Below the pieces are notes generated by a model. The model was given only the letters and a program-made list of their open reading frames with translations, had not been told where the DNA came from and searched no databases. A stretch of 64,000 nt of DNA, taken from contig JBPBQE010000214.1 of the NCBI GenBank assembly GCA_050954595.1, positions 1 to 64,000 of the forward strand. Direction: 5' to 3'. This document shows, in pieces, positions 36,822-46,432 of this stretch. Made by a program: the position numbers and the translations under genes. Numbering within the stretch: the first letter of the stretch is position 1; each line of letters opens with the position of its first letter. Source of the stretch: JAVVHH01 sp050954595. Its GTDB lineage: Bacteria > Pseudomonadota > Alphaproteobacteria > Acetobacterales > Acetobacteraceae.

Positions 36822-39586
36822 AGCCCATTTCCGCCACCGCCCGGCTGCAGTTCCACAAAGACTTCACCATGGATGACGCCACCCGCCTCATCCCGTATTT
36901 CGACAAGCTCGGCGTCAGCCATCTGTATGCGTCGCCGCTGCTCAAGGCGCGCGCCGGGTCGACCCACGGCTACGACATCGTCGACCATAATCAGATCAAT
37001 CCCGAGCTGGGCGGCGAAGCCGCCTTGCAGCGCATGGTCGGCACCCTGCGCCAGCATGGCATGGGCCTAATCCTGGACATCGTGCCGAACCACATGGGCG
37101 TCGGCGGCGACGACAATGCCTGGTGGCTCGACGTGCTGGAGTGGGGTCGTGCCAGCCCGTATGCCGAGTATTTCGATATCGACTGGGACCCGTCTGACCC
37201 GACTCTGCGCGGTCGCATGTTGGCTCCGTTCCTCGGCAGCCCGTATGGCGAGTGCCTCCAAAACGGCGACATCGTCCTAAAATTCGACGACACGAACGGG
37301 CGTATGTTCGTGTCGTACGGCGAACACCGCTTCCCAATCGCGCCGCGCGATTACGCATCAATCCTCCTCACCTCCGGCGGTGTGCTCGAGGCGCCGGCCC
37401 GTGCTTTCGCCGACCTCGGTCCCGGCGGTCGTGCCGACGTGCGTCTAGCCGCCCGTGAAGCCCGCGAGGAGTTGCTGCAGCCGTCTTATGCCCGTGCCAT
37501 CGGCGAGGCGCTGCAGGAATATTCAGCCAAGACCCCGGCCGGCCAGGACCGGTTGCACCGTCTGCTCGAGCGCCAGGCCTATCGCCTGTCGTGGTGGCGG
37601 GCGGCGACCGATGAGATCAACTGGCGCCGCTTCTTCGACGTCAACGGCCTCGCCGGCGTTCGGCAGGAAGTGCCGGAGGTATTCGAGGCCACCCACAACA
37701 CCGTGCTGCGCCTTTACCGGGAAGGTTGGATCGACGGCGTCCGCATCGACCATGTCGACGGCCTCGCATATCCCCGCGAATACTGTCGCAAGCTGCGCCG
37801 TCGTCTCGACACGCTGCAATCCGAGCGGCCTGAGGCGTTGCGCGCCGACAAGGCGATCATCTGGATCGAAAAGATCCTCGCCCCGAACGAGCGCGTGCCC
37901 GCCGACTGGCTGACCGACGGCACCACCGGCTACGACTTCATGAACGACGTCGCCGCCGTGCTGCATGACGGCCAGGGCGAAGCCGCACTGACTGCGCTCT
38001 GGACCGCGATGACCGGGCGCACCGGCGAGTTCCAGGTGGAAGCCGAAGCAGCCCGGCGCCAGATCGTCCGCGAAAGCCTCAGCAGCGAGTTGTTCAATAC
38101 CGCAACCGCGCTCCATCGCGTCGCGCGGCGCAACCTGACCACGCGCGACTACACGCTCACCGCGATCCGCACCGTGCTGATCGAGTTGCTGACCCACTTC
38201 CACACCTATCGCATCTACGCCGGGGCCGGTGGCCTGTCGGACGCCGACCAGCAACAACTGGCCCGCGCCATGTCCGCCACGCGCCGCACGGTGCGGACGG
38301 CCGACCTACCCTTGCTCGAGCTGATCGGGGATTGGATCTCTGGCAAGAATCTGCGCCACACACCGGCCGGCACCGCCCGGGCCGAGCATCAGCGTGCCAT
38401 GGTAAAGTTTCAGCAGCTGAGCGCGCCGACCGCGGCCAAATCGGTCGAGGATACCGCCTTCTACCGCTACGGCCGCTTGCTCTCGCGCAACGAGGTCGGC
38501 AGCGAGCCTAGCCAGTTCGCCATGTCCCCACAGCAGTTTCATGTGGCGAACCAGCTGCGCCAGAAGCGTGTGCCGCTGGCGTTGCTGGCCACTGCGACGC
38601 ACGATCACAAGCGGGGCGAGGACACCCGCGTTCGCCTGGCCGTGCTGAGCGAGATTCCTGGCGAATGGCAAGGGATGCTGCAACGCTGGATCCGGCTCAA
38701 CGCATCCCTCAAGCGCGACATTGACGGCCCCGCCCCGGACGCCGCCGACGAGATCATGCTGTATCAAACCCTCGTCGCGGCCTGGCCCCTGAGCCTGACC
38801 GCCGATGATGGCGAAAGTCTTGCCGCCTTCGGCAAGCGCGTGTTCGGCTGGTTCGAGAAGGCATTGCGCGAGGGCAAGCGCCGGTCCGGCTGGGCGGTGC
38901 CCAACGTTGAATACGAGGCCGCCTGCCGCGCCTTTCTCGATGCTTGCCTCGACCCCGGTCGTCCCTTGGCCGGGGAGCTCGCCAGCTTCGCCGGCCGGTT
39001 GGCGCTTCCCGGAACCGTCAACGGCCTGTCGCAAACCATGCTGCGGCTGACCAGCCCCGGTGTCTGCGACCTGTATCAGGGCACCGAGTTCTGGGACTTT
39101 TCCCTCGTTGACCCCGACAACCGCCGCCCGGTCGATTTCCCCGCCCGCGAACGGGCGCTCGCCGCCCTGGGTGACCCGGCTGATCTCATGCCGGACTGGC
39201 GCGACGGCCGGATCAAGCAAGGGATCATCGCCCGCGCCCTGGCCTTGCGCGCACGCGACCCGCGCCTGTTCACCACCGGCAGCTACACGCCGCTCCAGGC
39301 CGAAGGCCCCGCCGCGCACCATATTCTAGCCTTCCTCCGCAGCTACGAAGACACCACGGCACTGGTGGTGGTGACGCGCTTGCCCGTCAGCGTGGGGTTG
39401 GCGAACGATCTACCTCTGGCGTCGCCCTCGCATTGGCACGAAACGAGACTCAACTTGCCGAAGAACCTGACCGGTCGTTCTCTCGTTGATAGCCTAGGAA
39501 GCATGCGGGAGGCGGAGATCATGTCCATAACGGAGGTCGGCCCCCTTCTGTCACGGCTACCGGTGGCGTTGCTGGAGATCCGATGA
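36818..39586 (+). CDS. treY: Malto-oligosyltrehalose synthase
   Basis: TreY (922 aa, GH13_26) isomerises the reducing-end alpha-1,4 bond of malto-oligosaccharides to the alpha,alpha-1,1 bond of trehalose. The N-terminus (TARLQFHKDFTMDDATRLIP and HLYASPLLKARAGSTHGYDI) and DIVPNHMGVGGDDNAWWLDV are diagnostic. The catalytic Asp lies in GVRIDHVDGLAYP, Glu in IWIEKILAPNERVP, and Asp in TATHDHKRGEDTRVR. The length is slightly longer than many TreY (about 750-900). Paired with TreZ, it turns alpha-glucan into free trehalose. The start overlaps malQ and the stop overlaps otsA (ATGA). Confidence 0.96.
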   Translation: MKPISATARLQFHKDFTMDDATRLIPYFDKLGVSHLYASPLLKARAGSTHGYDIVDHNQINPELGGEAALQRMVGTLRQHGMGLILDIVPNHMGVGGDDNAWWLDVLEWGRASPYAEYFDIDWDPSDPTLRGRMLAPFLGSPYGECLQNGDIVLKFDDTNGRMFVSYGEHRFPIAPRDYASILLTSGGVLEAPARAFADLGPGGRADVRLAAREAREELLQPSYARAIGEALQEYSAKTPAGQDRLHRLLERQAYRLSWWRAATDEINWRRFFDVNGLAGVRQEVPEVFEATHNTVLRLYREGWIDGVRIDHVDGLAYPREYCRKLRRRLDTLQSERPEALRADKAIIWIEKILAPNERVPADWLTDGTTGYDFMNDVAAVLHDGQGEAALTALWTAMTGRTGEFQVEAEAARRQIVRESLSSELFNTATALHRVARRNLTTRDYTLTAIRTVLIELLTHFHTYRIYAGAGGLSDADQQQLARAMSATRRTVRTADLPLLELIGDWISGKNLRHTPAGTARAEHQRAMVKFQQLSAPTAAKSVEDTAFYRYGRLLSRNEVGSEPSQFAMSPQQFHVANQLRQKRVPLALLATATHDHKRGEDTRVRLAVLSEIPGEWQGMLQRWIRLNASLKRDIDGPAPDAADEIMLYQTLVAAWPLSLTADDGESLAAFGKRVFGWFEKALREGKRRSGWAVPNVEYEAACRAFLDACLDPGRPLAGELASFAGRLALPGTVNGLSQTMLRLTSPGVCDLYQGTEFWDFSLVDPDNRRPVDFPARERALAALGDPADLMPDWRDGRIKQGIIARALALRARDPRLFTTGSYTPLQAEGPAAHHILAFLRSYEDTTALVVVTRLPVSVGLANDLPLASPSHWHETRLNLPKNLTGRSLVDSLGSMREAEIMSITEVGPLLSRLPVALLEIR

Positions 39587-41043
39587 GCCCTGCACCCAAT
39601 CGACTGGTCGTCGTCAGCAACCGGGTTCCCGTCCCGAGTGCGGCCGGCGCCCAGGCCGGCGGCCTCGCCGTAGCGCTGTACTCATTGATGCAACAGCGCG
39701 GTGGTCTCTGGTTCGGTTGGAGCGGAAAAGTCTCCACCTCGACCGAGATACGCAAGGTCGATGACGACGCCGTGCAATACGCGACCGTCGATCTGACGGC
39801 GGAAGAACATGACCGCTTCTACAGCGAGTTCTCCAACGGCACGCTCTGGCCGTTGCTGCATTCGATGCCCGAGTTGATGACGTACGATCGGCGCAACGCG
39901 CAGGTCTATCGCGAGGTCAATGATCGCTTTGCCGCGACGGTGGCTCCGCTGCTGCGGCCCGGTGACATGATCTGGGTTCATGATTATCACCTGCTCGCCC
40001 TACCCTCGGCATTGCGCGCGCGCGGCGTCAGCGGCCCGATCGGCTTCTTCCTGCACATCCCGTTTCCGGGCACCGACATGCTGTCAAAGGTACCGGAAGC
40101 AGCCGCCCTCGTCCGTGACCTGCTTTCCGCCGATCTAATCGGCTTCCAGACCGAGAACGACACCCGCAATTTCGCCGAAGCGGCCATCCGGCTGGCCGGT
40201 GCGGAACGGAGCGGTGCCAACTTCCTCCTCATCGGCGGTCGCCGGGTCCGTATCGGCGCCTTTCCGGTCGGTATTGGGCCCCAGGAGTTTGCCGACACCG
40301 CGCAGGATGCCTGGTTCGGCGCCTCCGTCGAGCGCTTGCGCCGCAGCCTGTCGCAGCAATCGCTCGTGCTCGGCGTCGACCGGCTCGACCCGACCAAGGG
40401 GCTATTGCAGCGTCTTGCCGGCTTTCGACGTCTGCTGGAGCGCTCTCCGGCCTGGCATCGCCGCGTCACACTGCTCCAGATCGCGGCGGAGTCCCGCACC
40501 GATGTCGCCGCGTATCGCGATCTACGCCAGTCGATGGAAGGTGACGCCGGCAATATCAACAGCGCGTTTGCCGAGCCGGACTGGACGCCACTGCGGCTCA
40601 TTGCGCGTGCCGTACCGCGCGACACGATCGCCGGCTACATGCGCGAGGCCCGCGTCGGCCTAGTGACTCCCTTGCGTGACGGCATGAATCTCGTCGCCAA
40701 GGAGTTCATCGCCGCACAGGACCCGCAGGATCCGGGTGTCTTGATCCTGTCTCGCTTCGCTGGCGCCGCCGAGCAGTTGACCTCCTCGATCCTGGTCAAT
40801 CCCTACGATGCCGACGAAATGGCCGACGCGCTCGACCAAGCGCTGTCCATGAGCCTCGCAGAGCGCCAGACCCGCTGGCAGCATGGCTGGGACGCCATCA
40901 AGGACAGTTCCGCCATCGGCTGGGGCCGCACCTTCGTCGCCGGGTTGCTACGCACCACAGCGCCGAAGCTGCGCCACGTCTTTGCCGAACCGGCCCCGCA
41001 ACTGCCGGGTCGCCCCGACAGCGGCGAGATCGCCCGGCTGTAA
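39583..41043 (+). CDS. otsA: Trehalose-6-phosphate synthase
   Basis: OtsA (486 aa, GT20) makes trehalose-6-phosphate from UDP-glucose and glucose-6-phosphate. The N-terminal loop is RLVVVSNRVPVPSA with GGLAVAL. The substrate contacts expected for the family are visible in WFGWSGK, WVHDYHLLALP, HIPFPGTDMLSKVP and the nucleotide-site VDRLDPTKGLLQRL. The C-terminal stretch LRDGMNLVAKEFIAAQ ends the second Rossmann domain. No trehalose-6-phosphate phosphatase (otsB) is fused or adjacent, so dephosphorylation must come from elsewhere. It is the last gene of the operon, ending two bases from the convergent alcohol dehydrogenase gene. Confidence 0.96.
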   Translation: MSPAPNRLVVVSNRVPVPSAAGAQAGGLAVALYSLMQQRGGLWFGWSGKVSTSTEIRKVDDDAVQYATVDLTAEEHDRFYSEFSNGTLWPLLHSMPELMTYDRRNAQVYREVNDRFAATVAPLLRPGDMIWVHDYHLLALPSALRARGVSGPIGFFLHIPFPGTDMLSKVPEAAALVRDLLSADLIGFQTENDTRNFAEAAIRLAGAERSGANFLLIGGRRVRIGAFPVGIGPQEFADTAQDAWFGASVERLRRSLSQQSLVLGVDRLDPTKGLLQRLAGFRRLLERSPAWHRRVTLLQIAAESRTDVAAYRDLRQSMEGDAGNINSAFAEPDWTPLRLIARAVPRDTIAGYMREARVGLVTPLRDGMNLVAKEFIAAQDPQDPGVLILSRFAGAAEQLTSSILVNPYDADEMADALDQALSMSLAERQTRWQHGWDAIKDSSAIGWGRTFVAGLLRTTAPKLRHVFAEPAPQLPGRPDSGEIARL

Positions 41044-41045
41044 CC

Positions 41046-42101
41046 TCAGGCCGCGGTCAGCACGACCCGGCCGGTCACCTTCCCATCCCGCAACCGCATC
41101 AGCGCCTCATTGGCGCTGGCCTGCGGCACTTGGGTGATCGGTGTGGGTTGCAGCTTACCGTCCTGCGCCAGGGCCACCAGCGCCCGCAACTCCTTCGGGT
41201 TGCCGACGTAGCTGCCTTGAACGGTCAGCCCACGCATCGCCATCATCGGCAATGGCAGCGTCAACTCGCCGCCGAACAGCCCGACCTGGATCAGCTTGCC
41301 GCCCTTGCGCAGCGCCGCGAACCCGAACGCCGCCGTGCTGGTGCCATTGACGAGGTCGATGACGGCCTCCGCCGGCCCGCCACAGGCCGCTATGATCTTT
41401 TCTGCAACCCCGTCGCCGCTGCCATCGACCACGGCCGTGGCACCCGCCTTCAACGCGTCCTGCCGCTTGGCCTCGCTGATATCGACCGAGACGATCGCCT
41501 GGTGTCCCAGCGCCTTTAGCACCGCGATCGCCGCCAGCCCGAGCCCGCCAGCACCGACCACGACGATCGGCTTATCGGGCGCCATCGGCATCACCTTGTT
41601 GATGGCGGAATAGACCGTGATGCCCGAGCAGGCATAGGTCGCCGCCAGTGCTGGATCGAGCGTTCCGGGATCGACCAGATGCCGGGACGCCGGCGCCAGC
41701 ACATGGGTCGCATAGCCGCCGTTCTGGAACACGCCCAACGCCCGCGAGACCAGGCACATGTTGTCCTCTTCCGCCAGGCAGCGGTCGCAGGTGCCGCAGC
41801 CCAGCCACGGATAGACGATCCGGATATCCCCGACCGCCACGCCCGAGGCATCCGGCCCGAGCTTGACCACCCGGCCGACGATCTCGTGCCCCATCGCCAG
41901 CGGCAACACCACGCCACGATCCTTGAGCGACATCTTCTTGCCGCCGCCGAGATCATAATAACCGTCCCAGATGTGCAGGTCGGAGTGGCAGACCCCGCAA
42001 TGCGTGACCTCGAGCAGGATTTCGGTGCCTTTCGGCTCCGGTGTCTGCATCTCCATTTCCTGGAGATCCCTGCCATTCTCGACCACGGCCCAAGCGCGCA
42101 T
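41046..42101 (-). CDS. Zinc-dependent alcohol dehydrogenase (MDR family)
   Basis: This 351-residue NAD(P)-dependent dehydrogenase has catalytic-zinc residues Cys38 (HCGVCHSD) and His72 (AMGHE). The four structural-zinc cysteines are Cys102, Cys105, Cys108 and Cys116 in GCGTCDRCLAEEDNMC. The Rossmann motif is VVVGAGGLGLAAIAVLKALG. The 40-60 segment (DGYYDLGGGKKMSLKDRG) resembles a subgroup annotated as alcohol dehydrogenases of alphaproteobacteria. The substrate cannot be assigned. It is the last gene of a minus-strand set with a 2-hydroxyacid dehydrogenase (67 bp upstream) and a peptide-type ABC transporter. Confidence 0.9.
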   Translation of the reverse strand: MRAWAVVENGRDLQEMEMQTPEPKGTEILLEVTHCGVCHSDLHIWDGYYDLGGGKKMSLKDRGVVLPLAMGHEIVGRVVKLGPDASGVAVGDIRIVYPWLGCGTCDRCLAEEDNMCLVSRALGVFQNGGYATHVLAPASRHLVDPGTLDPALAATYACSGITVYSAINKVMPMAPDKPIVVVGAGGLGLAAIAVLKALGHQAIVSVDISEAKRQDALKAGATAVVDGSGDGVAEKIIAACGGPAEAVIDLVNGTSTAAFGFAALRKGGKLIQVGLFGGELTLPLPMMAMRGLTVQGSYVGNPKELRALVALAQDGKLQPTPITQVPQASANEALMRLRDGKVTGRVVLTAA

Positions 42102-42168
42102 CGCGTCCTCCTTTTATGTTTATGTTGCCGCCATCATCACGCGTCTGCCGGGCTCTGCAAAGCCCTGT

Positions 42169-43131
42169 TCAGGCCGCCATCACTCGGATCGGCAAGCCCG
42201 CCAGAAAGGCGAGGATGTTCTCGATGCTCTCGCCGTAGAACTGCCGGAACGTATCGGTCGTGCCGTAGCCGAGATGCGGCGACAACACGGTGTTCGGCGC
42301 CGTCCGGATCGGATCGTCGGCCGGCAGCGGCTCCTGCTCGTAGACGTCTAGCGCCGCGCTAATCCGCCCGGCATGCAATGCTTCCAGCAACGCCGTCCCG
42401 TCGATCAGGCCAGCCCGCGACGTGTTGACCAGCAGCGCACCGGGCTTCATCTGCTCGATCTCCGCCGCTCCGATCAGCCCCCGCGACCCGGCCGATAATG
42501 GCACATGTAGCGTCACCACATCCGCCTCCGCCAGCAACGCCGCCTTGCTCGCCGCCAGCCGCGCTCCGCCCGCAGCCGCCGTCGCCTCGTCCAGGCTACG
42601 GCTCCAGGCAATCACCTTCATCTCCAGGGCCGCCGCATAGCGCGCCATCCGGCCGCCGATCTTGCCGAGCCCGATGATCCCCAGCGTCTTGCCAACCAAG
42701 ACCGGCCCGACCTCGACACCATCCTGGAACCGCCCGGCCCGGATCGCCGCATCGCCCGTGACGATCCCTCGCGAGGCCGCAATCATCAGCCCGAGCGTCA
42801 ACTCGGCCGTACCCACGCTCGATACCGTCCCGCCCGTGGTCGAGATCACGATGCCCGCTTTGGCACACGCAGCCGTGTCCAGCGACGGCGAGCGCGCGCC
42901 CGTCAGCGCGATCATCCGCAGCTTCGGCAGCCGCCCGATGAGGCTGGCGGGAAACGGCGTCCGCTCTCGCATCAACAACAGGATGTCGAAATCCGCCAAT
43001 TGCCGCGCCGCATCGTCCTCGTCGGCGAATGCGCCGGGGAACACGACAATCTCGGCCTTTGCCTCCAGCCCGGACCAATCCGCGCTCGACCGCGCCACGC
43101 CTTGCCAATCGTCTAGAACGCCAACGCGCAT
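42169..43131 (-). CDS. D-isomer-specific 2-hydroxyacid dehydrogenase
   Basis: The product (320 aa) reduces 2-keto acids or oxidises D-2-hydroxy acids with NAD(P). The nucleotide fold shows GKTLGIIGLGKIGGRMARYA near residues 145-165. The catalytic triad is visible as Arg in LVNTSRAGLID, Glu in LDVYEQEPLP and His in VLSPHLGYGT. The start codon follows directly on the dppC stop (TAG then ATG), so it is translated from the transporter mRNA. The substrate is unknown; the transporter link suggests catabolism of an imported compound, which is inference. Confidence 0.92.
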   Translation of the reverse strand: MRVGVLDDWQGVARSSADWSGLEAKAEIVVFPGAFADEDDAARQLADFDILLLMRERTPFPASLIGRLPKLRMIALTGARSPSLDTAACAKAGIVISTTGGTVSSVGTAELTLGLMIAASRGIVTGDAAIRAGRFQDGVEVGPVLVGKTLGIIGLGKIGGRMARYAAALEMKVIAWSRSLDEATAAAGGARLAASKAALLAEADVVTLHVPLSAGSRGLIGAAEIEQMKPGALLVNTSRAGLIDGTALLEALHAGRISAALDVYEQEPLPADDPIRTAPNTVLSPHLGYGTTDTFRQFYGESIENILAFLAGLPIRVMAA

Positions 43132-43986
43132 CTAACGTCTCCGTGGGTCCAGCGCGTCGCGCAGCCCATCGCCAATCAGGTTGAAGGAAATCACGGCCAG
43201 GAAGATGGCCAGGCCCGGAAAGATCGCCAGCCACGGCGCCTGCGTCAGGAAGCGCTGCGCCGAGTTGAGCATGCTGCCCCAGCTCGGGGCCGGCGGCTGC
43301 TGTCCGAGACCTAGGAACGACAGGCTGGCCTCCGCGATGATCGCCGCCGCAATCGCCAACGACGCCTGCACCAGCACGGGCGGCACGATGTTGGGCAATA
43401 CATGTCGGAGTGCGACTCGCCAGGGCGGGTTGCCCAGGGCACGCGCGGCCTCGACATACTCGTTGGTGGCCGCGTCCATCGTCGCCCCGCGCGCCACCCG
43501 CACGAAGATTGGCGCCGCACTCACCCCGATGGCGATCATCGCATTGCTGAGCGCCGGCCCTAGGAACGCCGCAAGCGCAATCGCCAGGATCAGGAACGGG
43601 CAGGACAGCATGGCATCCACCACCCGCCCGATTACCGCATCCGTCACCCCGCCCACGAACCCGGCCAGCAACCCCAGCGGTACCCCGATGCCCGCCGCGA
43701 TCAACACCGACACCACGCCCGCCAGCAAGGACGCCCGCGCGCCGAACAATACGCGCGCGAACACGTCCCGCCCGTTCTCGTCCGTGCCCATCCAGTGCGC
43801 CAGCGACGGCGCCTTGCGGATCAGCGTCCAGCTGGTCTTGTCCGGGTCGTATTGCGCGATCAGCGGCGCAAACACCGCCACCAACACGAACAAGATGATC
43901 ACGATCAGCCCGGCCACCGCCGCCGGACGACCGCGAAACCGCTGCATCGCCAGACGCGCCGGGCTGCGCACCAGAACGCCGCTCAT
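43132..43986 (-). CDS. Dipeptide/oligopeptide-type ABC permease (DppC/OppC-like)
   Basis: A long open frame runs upstream, but the real start is the ATG at 43986 overlapping the dppB stop (ATGA), giving 284 aa. It has an OppC-type N-terminal helix (AVAGLIVIILFVLVAVFAPL), the GTDENGRDVFARVLFGARAS motif that marks this subunit, and the EAA loop (EYVEAARALGNPPWRVALRH). SFNLIGDGLRDALDPR ends the protein. It is the second membrane subunit of the importer. Confidence 0.92.
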   Translation of the reverse strand: MSGVLVRSPARLAMQRFRGRPAAVAGLIVIILFVLVAVFAPLIAQYDPDKTSWTLIRKAPSLAHWMGTDENGRDVFARVLFGARASLLAGVVSVLIAAGIGVPLGLLAGFVGGVTDAVIGRVVDAMLSCPFLILAIALAAFLGPALSNAMIAIGVSAAPIFVRVARGATMDAATNEYVEAARALGNPPWRVALRHVLPNIVPPVLVQASLAIAAAIIAEASLSFLGLGQQPPAPSWGSMLNSAQRFLTQAPWLAIFPGLAIFLAVISFNLIGDGLRDALDPRRR

Positions 43987-44930
43987 GCCGTGCGCAGCCG
44001 CGGGTTGATCAGCACGTAGAGTACGTCCGCCAACAGGTTCAGCAGGATGAACAGGCAAGATGTGACCAGCACGACGCCCTGCACCACTGGGTAATCGCGG
44101 TTGAACACCGCATCCACCACCAGCTTGCCGAAGCCCGGGATGCTGAACACCTGCTCGGTCAGCACCGCACCCGACATCAACGTCCCGAACTCGAGCGCCC
44201 CCAGCGTCACCACCGGCACCAGCGCGTTCCGGAACGCGTGCTTCACCACGACAATGAACTCGCCCAGCCCCTTGGCCCGCGCCGTGCGCACGTAATCCTG
44301 GTCCAACACGGTCAGCATCGCACTGCGCGTATGCCGCATCAGCACCGCCGCGATCGCGTTGCCAAGCACAAAGGCCGGCATGATCGTGGTGGCCAGCGAT
44401 TGCCGCCAATCCTCGGTCAGCGGCACGTAGCCCGATGGCGGTAGCCAGCCGAGTTGCACCGAGACCAGGAGGATCAGCATGATCCCGAGCCAGAAATTCG
44501 GCGTGCTCAGCCCGGCCAGACCCACCAAGTTGACCACGTAATCCCACACCGTATTGCGATACACCGCCGCCAACACCCCGGCCGGCACCCCGATGCACAA
44601 CGCGATGACGAATGCCATCGAGGCGAGTTGTAGCGTGACGGGCAGCTTTTGCAGGATCAGCGACAACACGGGTTCGTTGATACGCCAGGAATGCCCGAGA
44701 TCGCCGTGCAACACGCCACCGATCCAGTGGAAGTATTGGATCGGCAACGGCCGGTCGAGCCACAGCTCGGCGCGGATTTGCGCCATGATGGCGGGGTCGC
44801 CGCGATACTCGCCCGCCAGCACCGCTGCCGGGTCGCCGGGCATGATCTGCTGCAATGAAAACACGAGGATGCTCACGAGCAGGATGGTCGGGACAACCTG
44901 CAACACCCGCGCCCCGAGATGGCTTCGCAT
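43983..44930 (-). CDS. Dipeptide/oligopeptide-type ABC permease (DppB/OppB-like)
   Basis: This 315-residue membrane subunit has its start chosen at ATG 44930, which gives the typical N-terminus (RVLQVVPTILLVSILVFSLQ followed by MPGDPA). About six hydrophobic segments follow, with the EAA loop DYVRTARAKGLGEFIVVVKH. The C-terminus (VFNRDYPVVQGVVLVTSCLF then LINPRLR) is characteristic of DppB/GsiC-type permeases. Two bases separate it from the binding-protein gene upstream, and it overlaps the DppC-like gene downstream. Confidence 0.92.
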   Translation of the reverse strand: MRSHLGARVLQVVPTILLVSILVFSLQQIMPGDPAAVLAGEYRGDPAIMAQIRAELWLDRPLPIQYFHWIGGVLHGDLGHSWRINEPVLSLILQKLPVTLQLASMAFVIALCIGVPAGVLAAVYRNTVWDYVVNLVGLAGLSTPNFWLGIMLILLVSVQLGWLPPSGYVPLTEDWRQSLATTIMPAFVLGNAIAAVLMRHTRSAMLTVLDQDYVRTARAKGLGEFIVVVKHAFRNALVPVVTLGALEFGTLMSGAVLTEQVFSIPGFGKLVVDAVFNRDYPVVQGVVLVTSCLFILLNLLADVLYVLINPRLRTA

Positions 44931-44932
44931 CG

Positions 44933-46432
44933 CTATTTGGCCAAGCTGACGCCCTGCAACCGGATCATGCCGTCCGGCACCTGCTTGAAGCCCTGCACGG
45001 CCGCACGCATGCCCACAATGATCTTGGGATACCAGAGATACATCCGCGGCAGATCCTGCGTCTCCTGTTGATACATCTGCGCATAAAGCTCGCGGCGTTG
45101 GTTCACGTCCGAGGTTGCCCGGGCAGCTTCCAGCTTCTCGTCCACGATCGCATTGGAATACTTCGGATCGTTCAGCGCTCCGCCCGTATGCAGAAAGGTG
45201 TAAAGGTTGCCGTCCGGATCGACCCGGCCGGACCATGCGGTCAGGAACGCCTCGAAATCACCGCTCGACGCCGCATTCAGCGCTGAGGCATACTCGGTCG
45301 CGGTGATCTGGACGTCGAAGCCGGCTTCGCCCGCCATGGACTGGATCACTTCCCCGACCTGCCTGAGATCCGGATTGTTCGGCACGGTCAAGCGGACCAC
45401 GACCGGCAATCTGACCCCGGCTGCCTTCAGCAGCGCCTTGGCCGCGTCGACGTCGCGCGGTTGCGGCTTCAATGTTGCCACATGCATGGGGCTGGCTGGC
45501 GTGATGCCCTGCGCGGCCGGCGCGTACAAGCCGTTGAAGACGACTTGGATCAACGCCTCGCGGTCGATCGCGAGTTCGAATGCTCGTCGAACCCGGGCAT
45601 CCTTTCCGATGGGCGACATCGCCCGCGCGCCGTTGCCGACGTTGAATTCGATTTCCTGATACTGGAGCGAGTCCGTCATCGCCAGTTTAAGCTTGGGATC
45701 TTTTTTCACCGCATCGACGTCGGTCGGGATGATGTATTCGACCAAATCGGTGCTGCCGGCCTGCAGGTTGGCGAGCCGGATCGAGCTGTCGGGGATGACC
45801 TGATACGTGACCCGGTCCAGATGGATGTTGGCCGCGTTCCAATATTTCGGGAAACGCTCGAGCGTGATGTGGTCCAGGGGCACGCGCTCGACGAAGCTGA
45901 ATGGCCCGGCGCAGACCGGCTTGAGCTGAAAATTCTTGCCCGCCGCTTCGGCAGCCGTGGGCGAGATGATCATGCCCGAGCGATCCGTCAGTTGCGCCAG
46001 GAACGGCGAGGACGGCTCCTTGAGCACGATCTTGACCGTCAACGGATCGACCACGTCGACATGGTCCATGGCGTTGATCTCGGAACGCCGGAAGCTGCCC
46101 GGCATCGTCAGGCTGCGCATCAGCGAATATTTGACCGCCTCGGCATCCATCTTGGTGCCGTCCTGGAACAACACGCCGTCGCGCAGCTTGACCACCAGCG
46201 TCTTCGGATCGGTCCACTCGTAGCCGGTCGCCAGTTGCGGCACGATCTCCAGCTTTTCGTTGATGTCGAACAGCTTGTCGCACATGCCGGCGAACACGAT
46301 TCGGCTGACATAAGTGCGGGCGAGCGCCGGGTCGAGGCTGTCGGGATCTTCGCGCATCGTGATGCGGAACGGCTGCGCGATGGCGGATGTCGCCACCGTG
46401 GCAAGGATAGCGGCCAGGGCAAGACGACGCAT
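44933..46432 (-). CDS. Family 5 extracellular solute-binding protein
   Basis: This 499-residue periplasmic receptor for a peptide/nickel/opine-type importer carries a signal peptide (RRLALAAILATVATSAIAQ, cleavage after AIA). The family-5 pattern follows: FRITMREDPDSLDPALARTY, then YEWTDPKTLVVKLRDGVLFQ and AIDREALIQVVFNGLYAPA. The ligand is not predictable. It heads the set with two permeases but no ATP-binding genes in the window. Confidence 0.92.
   Translation of the reverse strand: MRRLALAAILATVATSAIAQPFRITMREDPDSLDPALARTYVSRIVFAGMCDKLFDINEKLEIVPQLATGYEWTDPKTLVVKLRDGVLFQDGTKMDAEAVKYSLMRSLTMPGSFRRSEINAMDHVDVVDPLTVKIVLKEPSSPFLAQLTDRSGMIISPTAAEAAGKNFQLKPVCAGPFSFVERVPLDHITLERFPKYWNAANIHLDRVTYQVIPDSSIRLANLQAGSTDLVEYIIPTDVDAVKKDPKLKLAMTDSLQYQEIEFNVGNGARAMSPIGKDARVRRAFELAIDREALIQVVFNGLYAPAAQGITPASPMHVATLKPQPRDVDAAKALLKAAGVRLPVVVRLTVPNNPDLRQVGEVIQSMAGEAGFDVQITATEYASALNAASSGDFEAFLTAWSGRVDPDGNLYTFLHTGGALNDPKYSNAIVDEKLEAARATSDVNQRRELYAQMYQQETQDLPRMYLWYPKIIVGMRAAVQGFKQVPDGMIRLQGVSLAK

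Noticed and set aside
38306..39322. 338-codon antisense frame within treY
   Set aside because: TreY catalytic motifs lie on the other strand through this region.
43987..44763. N-terminal extension of the DppC-like frame through the DppB-like gene
   Set aside because: Homology and the ATGA overlap place the real start at 43986; the extension is arginine/glycine-rich shadow sequence.
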